A stretch of 12,280 nt of DNA from Nitrospirota bacterium (GTDB lineage: Bacteria > Nitrospirota > Thermodesulfovibrionia > Thermodesulfovibrionales > Magnetobacteriaceae): the NCBI GenBank assembly GCA_015233485.1, contig JADFXO010000083.1, positions 1-12,280 on the forward strand. Reading direction: 5' to 3'. The notes under the pieces were generated by a model, which did no database searches, had not been told where the DNA came from, and was given only the letters and a program-made list of their open reading frames with translations. A program made the position numbers and the translations under genes. Of the stretch, positions 6,905 to 12,280 are shown one piece after another (the stretch's first letter is position 1; the number at the start of each line of letters is the position of its first letter).

Positions 6905-7050
6905 ACATAGTCCAAATAATGCTCACACACCAGAGAAAGGTCGGCACCCACGTACTCATTGTAGCTTGCACACACATTTACGTGTTCACATTTCCCGCAT
7001 GTTATAATCTCGGAAAGGCCTTCATACCGCTCACAGACTATTCTTGACAT
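6901..7050 (-). CDS. Small Cys-rich protein, one-unit copy
   Basis: 49-residue paralogue of the product of 3092-3310. It starts MSRIVCERYEGLSEI, continues CGKCEHVNVCASY, and ends VCEHYLDYV. The ATG at 7048-7050 has a consensus AGGAGG. It carries the Cys set C6, C18-x2-C21-x5-C27 and a late Cys, and has only one of the 23-residue units, which accounts exactly for the length difference (72 against 49). Its TGA overlaps the GTG of the GH1 gene, so the two are translationally coupled; it may act as a regulator or leader for the glycosidase. I recognise no named family. Conserved frame, start, ribosome site and sequence in two copies support a real gene. Confidence 0.7.
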   Translation of the reverse strand: MSRIVCERYEGLSEIITCGKCEHVNVCASYNEYVGADLSLVCEHYLDYV

Positions 7051-7101
7051 GTTCCCTCCTCATTTCCGTCAGGAAATAGCGCGCTAATCTAACGACGCAC
7101 G

Positions 7102-7160
7102 CTTATAATGCTGTATATTAAAAACTTATGCTGTATATTAAACTTATGCTATATATTAAA
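7102..7160 (-). repeat. Three-copy 18-bp tandem repeat
   Basis: Three head-to-tail copies of a unit read on minus as TTTAATATAYAGCATAAG, at about 7102-7124, 7125-7142 and 7143-7160. The first has a small insertion. The equivalent place in the other cassette copy (3465-3484) has only one unit. The array lies between the candidate -10 box and the small Cys-rich gene, where repeated protein-binding sites or slippage would alter expression. Confidence 0.85.
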
Positions 7161-7220
7161 CGATGGGCTGTTACAGGAATATTAAGGAATGATTAAGAAT
7201 AGATTATATTTGTGTGAAAT
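7143..7220 (-). repeat. Duplicated upstream block, copy 2
   Basis: Counterpart of 3465-3544. It shares the AT-rich unit, GGCTGTTACAGGAATAT with the near-palindrome CTGTTACAG, and GATTAAGAATAGATTATATTT. Differences are scattered substitutions and small indels, so the duplication is not very recent. Between it and the gene, 7051-7085 also matches 3311-3345. Confidence 0.85.
7203..7208 (-). promoter_or_regulatory. Candidate -10 box, GH1 operon
   Basis: TATAAT on minus with a partial -35 (TTATCA) 16 bp upstream. The -10 is conserved in the other cassette copy (3527-3532). It would give a leader of about 150 nt containing the tandem repeat before the small Cys-rich gene. Confidence 0.4.
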
Positions 7221-7244
7221 TAAGTGATAATAAGCGAAGTTGCA

Positions 7245-7376
7245 TAGCCGGAGTACCGAAGCCGCCAACGAGGGGATAATCCCCCGTCTTGTCGGCGGCA
7301 GCCCAAATTAAATAAATAAAACGTGTACGTGATTACGGGGTGAAGGGGGATTATCCCCCTTCGTTTTTAATCCTTA
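7245..7376 (-). repeat. 3'-end hairpin element, copy b (after gatC)
   Basis: Longest copy, with all modules: head TAGCCGGAGTACCG, an inner hairpin (GGGGAT 7272-7277 with ATCCCC 7279-7284) flanked by an outer stem GCCGCC (7261-7266) with GGCGGC (7294-7299), the block CCCAAATTAAATAAATAAAA, ACGGGGTGAA, and a second hairpin at 7342-7362 with a T-rich tail. It begins 5 nt past the gatC stop. The 330-bp gene-free stretch 7051-7381 holds this element, the duplicated upstream block and the tandem repeat. Confidence 0.85.
7342..7362 (-). terminator. Hairpin after gatC
   Basis: GAAGGGGGAT pairs with ATCCCCCTTC around a single T (a few inner pairs would open). It starts about 20 nt past the gatC stop on minus. 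On plus it is followed by GTTTTTAA, which would make a good intrinsic terminator for plus-strand (antisense) transcription; on minus the exit lacks a T-run. Probably a bidirectional barrier. Confidence 0.5.
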
Positions 7377-7381
7377 GATTG

Positions 7382-7675
7382 TTATTCGATAATTCGGGCT
7401 ACTTTATAGAAGCGTTCGGTCTTATCGGGGGCATTTGAGAGGGCGGCGTCTCTGTCAAGTGGTGTCTCAGTGTGGTCTTCACGATAGATATTTTTCAGAG
7501 GAAGGATATGTGATGTCGGCTCAATGCCGGTGGTGTCGAGTTCGTTGAGTTTTTCGATGTACAACAAGATATCGTTTAATTGTCTGCCAAGCATCCCTGT
7601 TTCGGAAGCGCTCAACTTTAGGCGGGACAGTGCGGCTATGTGAGTTACGTCCCTTTCTGTTATCTTATCTGCCAT
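7382..7675 (-). CDS. gatC: Asp-tRNA(Asn)/Glu-tRNA(Gln) amidotransferase subunit C
   Basis: 97 residues, normal GatC length. It opens MADKITERDVTHIAALSRLKL, the typical GatC start, and ends TERFYKVARIIE, close to the usual FFxVPRVIE-type terminus. GatC is the small belt subunit that holds GatA and GatB together in the GatCAB complex, which amidates misacylated Glu-tRNA(Gln) or Asp-tRNA(Asn). The ATG follows the helicase TAA by 1 nt (TAAGATG), so it is translated with uvrD; a GGAG lies in the end of uvrD. No gatA or gatB follows: a hairpin element and an unrelated operon do. The partner subunits must be encoded elsewhere. Confidence 0.93.
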   Translation of the reverse strand: MADKITERDVTHIAALSRLKLSASETGMLGRQLNDILLYIEKLNELDTTGIEPTSHILPLKNIYREDHTETPLDRDAALSNAPDKTERFYKVARIIE

Positions 7676-7676
7676 C

Positions 7677-9782
7677 TTATATTTTCTCCAGATTTGCGTA
7701 CTTCAGCGCTAGTCGCTTTACCCCTATTTCGGGGAAATTTACCGTTACCTTGATGTCGTTTTTCTCGCCGTAACAATCCCTGATAACGCCGATTCCCCAT
7801 TTTGGGTGTTTTACGCGGCAACCTGTGTTATATGGAAATTCGACCGGGGGCAGAGGCGCCTTTGAGGCCGCGTTTGCGGGTATAGCGTTTTTCTCTATCC
7901 ACAGGCAGCAGTCCTTGGGGATGTCCTTTAGGAAACGGGAGGGTTCCTGGTTCTGAAACTTCGCGTATAAACGCCGCTTCCTCGCACCCGTCATAAACAA
8001 AATGTCCTTGGCGCGCGTCATTCCCAGATAAAAAAGCCTTCTCTCCTCGTCCAGCTCTTCACTGGTTTCCGTGGCCTTAAAATATGGAATAAGGCCGTCT
8101 TCAAGACCGCTTATAAACACTACTGGAAACTCCATCCCCTTGACGTTATACAGGGTCATCAGCGATACAGCGATCGTGCTCCTGATGTCGTCGTTGGCGG
8201 TGGTAAGAGACACGTTTGAGAGGAATTCGCCTAGCGGCAGGTTCCCCGACCTGAACATTATCTCTGAAATGTCGTTCAATGAGGCTTCGTCAAGGGCCTC
8301 TATATAGCTCGTATGAGTGGAAACCAGCTTTATCCCCTCGGAAAGGGTAATGTTCTTATTTTTGGAAAGCAAGTCCAGCAGCGACAGGAAACTACCAAGT
8401 TTTTCCTTTATCGCGGCGGAAAATCCCTTCCCTGCACAGAGCTTTACGATGGCCTTGTATATGCTGATGCCCTCTTTTTTTGCCTCGTTTTCTATCTTAT
8501 TCAGTGTGTTGGCGGTAATTCCCCTGTTGGGTTGGTTTATAATCCAGCGAAGGCTGACGTTGTCGTCCTTGTTCCATATCAGCCGTAAGTATGAGATTAA
8601 ATCCTTAGTCTCCCTTTTGTGGTAGACTGCCGAACAGCCGATTATCTTAAACGGTATCCTTTCGTTTTTTAGCGCCTCCTCGATTACTCTCGACTGGAGG
8701 TTCACCCTGTAGAGAATCGCTATGTCGCTGTACGAATAATTCCCCTTCAGATAGAGGTCTTTTATGTTTTTCGCTATATACTTTGCCTCATCCTCCTCGG
8801 ACATGAACCAGTAGTGGCATACTTTCTCTCCGGCTTTCTTGTCTGACCAGAGGAGTTTAGGCTTTCTGTATGTGTTTTTTGATATGACACTGCCGGAGAC
8901 TTGTAGTATGTTTTGTGTACACCTGAATGACTGCTCAAGCCTTAGGAGCTTAGTATTTGCAAAGTCAGTTTCATACTTTGTCAATATATTTCCCGCCTCG
9001 AACTCACGGGACTTATAAATAGTCTGGTCGTCGTCGCCCGCCACGAGGATGTTGTCACCGGCGAGGAGTTTAAGGAACTGGTACTGGGCATAGGTGGTAT
9101 CTTGAAATTCGTCGACTAATATATAGGAAAATATCTCGCGATACCTGTTCAAAATCGCTGGATGCTCTTCAAATAACCTTATTGTGTATGAGATTAGATC
9201 GTCGTAGTCAAGGGCGTTTGTCTTTCTCATCTCGTCCTGATAGCGGACATAGACCTTTAGGAGTTTTTCGTCAAAATCGAAATTGCTATACGTACTGAGC
9301 AGCTCATCAGGGGTCAGGAGTGAGGATTTGAAGTATCGGATCTTGCTGGAAATGCCCTTGTACAAGGCCTCGTAGAGTTTCATGTCGTTGAGAATATGGC
9401 GAATCAGCCTGCACTGGTCCTCGGTGTCATATATTACGTAATCCTCTGTAATCCCAATGGAGGCCTTCTCCTTTAACAGGATGCGATTGCACTGCGAGTA
9501 AAAAGTCCCTACCCATGTGCCCTTGAGGTTGTTTGAGGGTGCGTCGCTTATCGCACAGGCAATCCTGTCTCTCATCTCGTCGGCTGCCTTATTTGTAAGC
9601 GTTACCGCAAGCATTGAGCCGTACTTTTTCCTGTCTTTGTTGTAAAGGTGGGCGTATTTGTGGGTTATGAGCTGAGTCTTGCCACACCCGGCCCCAGCTA
9701 AGACAAGCACCGGGCCGTTCATATAGTCTATGGCAGCCTCTTGTTGTTCGCTTAACTTGTCTAACGCAAGATTCTTTGTCAT
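7677..9782 (-). CDS. UvrD/PcrA-type superfamily 1 DNA helicase
   Basis: 701-residue ATP-dependent 3'-5' helicase used in repair, replication restart and removal of stalled RNA polymerase. Motifs in order: Q-motif LSEQQ (10-14), Walker A AGAGCGKT (29-36), Ia TLTNKAADEM (61-70), Ib GTFYS (92-96), II DEFQDT (224-229), III GDDDQTIY (249-256), IV LEQSFRC (282-288), V NVKGMEFPVVF (546-556) and VI EERRLFYLGMTRAKD (579-593). The C-terminal 50 residues (GCRVKHPKWGIGVI onward) form the Tudor-like domain that binds RNA polymerase in PcrA/UvrD. Motif III lacks the usual RWRGA continuation (KSREFEA instead), motif V has LYNVKG for VHxAKG, and Ib has Tyr for His. It is therefore a divergent member, and I leave the pcrA/uvrD choice open. 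The ATG has GAGG upstream. It is cotranscribed with gatC. Confidence 0.93.
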   Translation of the reverse strand: MTKNLALDKLSEQQEAAIDYMNGPVLVLAGAGCGKTQLITHKYAHLYNKDRKKYGSMLAVTLTNKAADEMRDRIACAISDAPSNNLKGTWVGTFYSQCNRILLKEKASIGITEDYVIYDTEDQCRLIRHILNDMKLYEALYKGISSKIRYFKSSLLTPDELLSTYSNFDFDEKLLKVYVRYQDEMRKTNALDYDDLISYTIRLFEEHPAILNRYREIFSYILVDEFQDTTYAQYQFLKLLAGDNILVAGDDDQTIYKSREFEAGNILTKYETDFANTKLLRLEQSFRCTQNILQVSGSVISKNTYRKPKLLWSDKKAGEKVCHYWFMSEEDEAKYIAKNIKDLYLKGNYSYSDIAILYRVNLQSRVIEEALKNERIPFKIIGCSAVYHKRETKDLISYLRLIWNKDDNVSLRWIINQPNRGITANTLNKIENEAKKEGISIYKAIVKLCAGKGFSAAIKEKLGSFLSLLDLLSKNKNITLSEGIKLVSTHTSYIEALDEASLNDISEIMFRSGNLPLGEFLSNVSLTTANDDIRSTIAVSLMTLYNVKGMEFPVVFISGLEDGLIPYFKATETSEELDEERRLFYLGMTRAKDILFMTGARKRRLYAKFQNQEPSRFLKDIPKDCCLWIEKNAIPANAASKAPLPPVEFPYNTGCRVKHPKWGIGVIRDCYGEKNDIKVTVNFPEIGVKRLALKYANLEKI

Positions 9783-9977
9783 TTCCTCTAACTCCTATGA
9801 TAACAAATTTCACCTTGATTTAGTTATATTTTTGTTTCACCATTAAGCCCTTGCAGCTCACAAAATTTCTCCACTGCGAGATCCTTTGACATTGCTCCCA
9901 TTTCCCCCAATTCCTATGATAACAAATTTCACCATATTATAGTTATATTTTTTTATTCCACCGTTACGCTCTTGGCC
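9745..9977 (-). repeat. Tandem duplication of the glmS-uvrD junction
   Basis: Two diverged units of about 110-120 bp. Unit 1 (about 9857-9977) runs from the true glmS end through the spacer into a false uvrD start. Unit 2 (about 9745-9856) runs from a false glmS end through the spacer into the true uvrD start. Shared landmarks on plus are TTCCTATGATAACAAATTTCACC-type sequence (split here: CCTATGATAACAAATTT at 9794 and 9913), AGTTATATTTTT, and the codons around both ATGs. The whole 170-bp glmS-uvrD gap is explained by this duplication. Confidence 0.75.
9824..9892 (-). pseudogene. 22-residue duplicated uvrD start (chimeric short ORF)
   Basis: ATG at 9890-9892 to TAA at 9824-9826 gives MSKDLAVEKFCELQGLNGETKI. 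The first 14 residues mirror the helicase start MTKNLALDKLSEQQ; the last part corresponds to the glmS tail read in another frame. GGGAG sits just before the ATG, and an in-frame ATG 9 nt further upstream is also possible. Differences from uvrD are mostly synonymous or conservative (S/T, D/N, V/L, E/D), which hints that it evolved while translated. It may be a leader peptide for uvrD or a harmless relic. Confidence 0.45.
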
Positions 9978-11812
9978 AGGTTCCTTGGCTGGTCAACGTC
10001 GCAGCCTCGTATTACCGCTATGTGGTATGCCAGGAGCTGCAGCGGCAGCGCCATGACAATCGCGTCGAGGAATCTATTTGAGCGCGGCACTAATAAAAAG
10101 TAATCAGACAACTCCCTGACTCCGTCGTCGTCCTCGTTTGAGATAACCACCGTCTTGCCGCCCCTTGATTTTACCTCCTGGATATTTGATATGACCTTTT
10201 CGTACAGGGTATCCTTCGACAGGAGAATGACAACCGGCAGGCCCTCGTCTATAAGGGCAATCGGGCCGTGTTTCATCTCACCGGCAGGGTAGCCCTCGGC
10301 GTGGATGTAGGAGATTTCCTTTAGTTTCAACGCCCCTTCGAGGGCGATAGGAAATAGGATTCCCCTGCCTAAAAATAGAAACCCGCTGGATTTGGACAAC
10401 TGCCGCGCTATTTTTTCTATCTCGGCATCGGCTATGAGGACGGTCTCTAATAGGGCGGGAATATGAAGAAGCTCCTCTAAATCTGAAGGCTTTTCTTTAA
10501 ACAGTTGTGCGGACAACTGCCGCCCCACACTTGCCACAGACTTTATATCCAGAGCGATGGACAATAAATACAGCGACACAAGCTGGGTTACGAATGCCTT
10601 CGTAGAGGCCACGCCGATTTCAGGCCCGGAATGGGTATAAAAAACGTAATCGGATTCCCTTGAGGCAGTGCTGCCTACCACGTTACAGATGGCCAACGTC
10701 TTAGCTCCACGTTTCTTTGCCTCTTTGAGGGCGGCAAGTGTGTCTGCCGTCTCGCCTGATTGAGTTATGGCGATAAATAAGTCGCCGTTGCCTATTATCG
10801 GCTTCCGGTAGCGAAACTCTGAGGCGATGTCAACCTCCACAGGTATTCCCGCCAATTCCTCTATCATGTACTTGCCGCACAGGGCGGCGTGCCATGATGT
10901 GCCGCAGGCGACTATGAATATCTTCTTTGTTGTTTTTATGTCGTCTTCGCTGAGACCGAATTCGTACAAATTAACAGTTCCGGTGCTGAGGTTGGCGCGG
11001 CCTGTTATCGTATCCGCTATGGCGCGGGGCTGTTCGAATATCTCCTTAAGCATAAAATGCCGGTAGCCGCCCTTTTCCGCCATTGAGGGGCTCCATGTTA
11101 TCTTTACCGGGTCTCTGTGTACTAACGCGCCTGCCGCATCCCTGATTATTACACCATCCCTCGTAAGGACTGCCATCTCGCTGTCCTCCATGAATATGAC
11201 GTCCCGTGTGTGGCTCAAAAAGGCCGGCACGTCGGAGGCGCTGAAAAACTCCCCGTCGCCCAGGCCAATGACAAGCGGGCTGTCCTTTTTGGCGCAGATT
11301 ATCTTCCCCGGTTCTTTTTCACATATAACGTTTACCGCGTATGAGCCGTGCAGGAGCTTTATCGCCTCCAATACTGAGTCTTCAAACGAGCTGCCCTTTT
11401 TGTAGAACGACGATATCAGGTGGCACATGACCTCGGTATCTGTTTCGGAGTTAAATACTGCCCCTTCTTTTATGAGCGCTCTCTTGAGCTCGATATAATT
11501 TTCTATTATCCCGTTGTGTACGATGGCTATGTCGCCCACTCTGTGGGGATGGGCGTTGATTTCTGATGGGCCGCCGTGGGTTGCCCATCTGGTATGCCCT
11601 ATTGCAACCGTGCTTTTTACGCTGTGCAGGGCGGGTTTGCCCATGAGTTCGTTTATCTTCCCTTTACAGCGGACTATCTCCATAAGGGCGTTGTCTTCCC
11701 TGATGAACGCCACACCGGCGGAGTCATACCCCCTGTATTCGAGTTTCTTTAGTCCTTCGAGGGCTATCTCTATTGAGTTATTGTTCCCTACGTATCCTAT
11801 TATTCCACACAT
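9953..11812 (-). CDS. glmS: Glutamine-fructose-6-phosphate aminotransferase (isomerizing)
   Basis: 619 residues, full length. GlmS makes glucosamine-6-phosphate from fructose-6-phosphate and glutamine, the entry step to UDP-GlcNAc for peptidoglycan and lipopolysaccharide. The N-terminal class II glutaminase domain starts MCGIIGYVG with nucleophile Cys2 and has YRGYDSAG, HTRWATHG and HNGIIENY. Two SIS sugar-isomerase domains follow; CGTSWHAA and TQSGETADT mark the first, and EGYPAGEMKHGPIALI lies in the second. The C-terminus RNLAKSVTVE is the standard end with the conserved catalytic Lys. The ATG at 11810-11812 has GGGAGGG upstream. It lies 73 nt after the nuclease-like gene; the gap is too short for, and shows no sign of, a glmS ribozyme. 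Its 3' end was copied in the junction duplication next to uvrD. Confidence 0.97.
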   Translation of the reverse strand: MCGIIGYVGNNNSIEIALEGLKKLEYRGYDSAGVAFIREDNALMEIVRCKGKINELMGKPALHSVKSTVAIGHTRWATHGGPSEINAHPHRVGDIAIVHNGIIENYIELKRALIKEGAVFNSETDTEVMCHLISSFYKKGSSFEDSVLEAIKLLHGSYAVNVICEKEPGKIICAKKDSPLVIGLGDGEFFSASDVPAFLSHTRDVIFMEDSEMAVLTRDGVIIRDAAGALVHRDPVKITWSPSMAEKGGYRHFMLKEIFEQPRAIADTITGRANLSTGTVNLYEFGLSEDDIKTTKKIFIVACGTSWHAALCGKYMIEELAGIPVEVDIASEFRYRKPIIGNGDLFIAITQSGETADTLAALKEAKKRGAKTLAICNVVGSTASRESDYVFYTHSGPEIGVASTKAFVTQLVSLYLLSIALDIKSVASVGRQLSAQLFKEKPSDLEELLHIPALLETVLIADAEIEKIARQLSKSSGFLFLGRGILFPIALEGALKLKEISYIHAEGYPAGEMKHGPIALIDEGLPVVILLSKDTLYEKVISNIQEVKSRGGKTVVISNEDDDGVRELSDYFLLVPRSNRFLDAIVMALPLQLLAYHIAVIRGCDVDQPRNLAKSVTVE

Positions 11813-11854
11813 GGTCCCTCCCCTGGTAGTGTCTCAGTTTGATTTTTTTAATAA

Positions 11855-11878
11855 ATGAACCAATATTTTGGGATTCAT
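11855..11878 (-). terminator. Possible weak hairpin after nuclease-like gene
   Basis: ATGAACCAA and TTGG(GA)TTCAT form a stem with one mismatch or bulge around TATT, 9 nt after the nuclease-like stop. No T-run follows on minus (TTATTAAAAAAATC); the plus side does not have one either. It may be a terminator or simply AT-rich symmetry ahead of glmS. Confidence 0.2.
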
Positions 11879-11886
11879 CTACATAG

Positions 11887-12280
11887 CTAACGCATTAATT
11901 TGATTTTAAGGAAATCTGCAATATCTTTGCTCTTAACCAGTTCACTTAAAAAATCGTAATTCGGGCTTTCCTTGAGTTCCACAATATAGCAACGTTGTTT
12001 GCCCTTAGCCCTCTTGAAAATCATAAAATCCGGCTCATTACCGCCAAATTGTATGGTTTTGGATTTCTTGATAAGTTTTTTTGGTGCTACCTGTACTCCT
12101 TCTTGCATTATCTCTATGTCCAAAAATGCATCCAAGTCCTGGATATGCGTCAGGCGTTTAAGAATCATGCTCTCCAGTTCATAACCGTTTTTGACAATCA
12201 AGGATTGTACACGGCTTAATAACTGTTCAAGCCCTTCATGTCCGAAACAACGGTAATAAGCACCAGTACCGGATTTCGTA
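11887..12280 (-). CDS. PD-(D/E)XK nuclease-like protein, C-terminal part
   Basis: The frame runs open to the right edge, so the gene is 5'-truncated by the window; 130 residues are visible. The first visible residues are TKSGTGAYYRCFGHEG. A candidate nuclease core is EPDFMIF followed 13 residues later by YIVELK, matching the PD-(D/E)xK arrangement: a metal-binding Asp, then Glu and Lys on the next strand. Many type II restriction enzymes and repair or Holliday-junction nucleases share this core, so the function is uncertain; a restriction endonuclease is the most natural guess. A TTG at 12199-12201 could be read as a start, but the upstream codons are open and protein-like, so I do not use it. 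It ends 74 nt before glmS. A methyltransferase, if there is one, would lie beyond the edge. Confidence 0.6.
   Translation of the reverse strand, partial: TKSGTGAYYRCFGHEGLEQLLSRVQSLIVKNGYELESMILKRLTHIQDLDAFLDIEIMQEGVQVAPKKLIKKSKTIQFGGNEPDFMIFKRAKGKQRCYIVELKESPNYDFLSELVKSKDIADFLKIKLMR

Noticed and set aside
9589..9813. Minus-strand frame starting MKFVIIGVRGN, resembling the start of a nucleotide-binding Rossmann protein
   Set aside because: The rest of the frame lies inside the helicase gene in another frame and loses all similarity; the first residues come from the duplicated spacer. Coincidence is more likely.
11514..11858. Plus-strand open frame of 114 codons antisense to the glmS start
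   Set aside because: It overlaps the highly conserved glmS glutaminase domain and shows no recognisable family or ribosome site.
11813..11886. A glmS ribozyme or riboswitch upstream of glmS
   Set aside because: The gap is only 74 bp and shows no ribozyme core; such ribozymes are typical of Gram-positive bacteria and need about twice this length.
12199..12201. TTG as the start of the nuclease-like gene
   Set aside because: The frame continues open with protein-like sequence to the window edge, so the gene is cut by the window, not short.

Overview
The window is a moderate-GC bacterial chromosomal segment. Almost all genes lie on the minus strand; the exception is a phoU tail entering from the left edge. 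Recognisable genes are phoU (partial), pstB, an EAL-CBS-GGDEF c-di-GMP enzyme, a GT21-type glycosyltransferase, a PHP phosphoesterase, a GH1 beta-glucosidase, gatC, a UvrD/PcrA helicase and glmS. The right edge cuts a probable PD-(D/E)XK nuclease. No rRNA, tRNA, CRISPR array, transposase or phage gene was seen. Gene content suits a deep-branching Gram-negative such as a Nitrospirota- or Desulfobacterota-like lineage. That is a weak inference, because no marker gene here fixes the taxonomy.

Layout, right to left, which is the direction of transcription: (1) the 3' part of a nuclease-like gene (11887-12280), then glmS (9953-11812). (2) A tandemly duplicated glmS-uvrD junction, then uvrD/pcrA and gatC with a 1-nt gap. 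(3) A small Cys-rich protein gene (6901-7050) coupled to a GH1 beta-glucosidase, followed by PHP phosphoesterase and GT21 glycosyltransferase genes. (4) A second, longer copy of the same small Cys-rich gene (3092-3310), a small zinc-ribbon gene, the EAL-CBS-GGDEF gene and pstB, which overlaps it. pstB converges on phoU.

Two layers of repeats organise the region. A modular hairpin element of roughly 60-130 bp follows the stop codons of phoU, the GT21 gene and gatC. It has the same polarity relative to the gene each time and carries different internal deletions in each copy, so it looks like a mobile or spreading 3'-end/terminator element. Separately, a cassette made of an upstream region plus the small Cys-rich gene has been duplicated and now heads two unrelated operons, one for glycan metabolism and one for c-di-GMP/phosphate. 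The two proteins differ by one 23-residue Cys-containing unit.

Functionally the window links amino-sugar supply (GlmS), glycan or glycolipid processing (GH1, PHP, GT21) and phosphate/c-di-GMP signalling (PstB, EAL-CBS-GGDEF, PhoU). The most novel-looking parts are the small Cys-rich family with its duplicated operon-head cassette and the 3'-end hairpin element.
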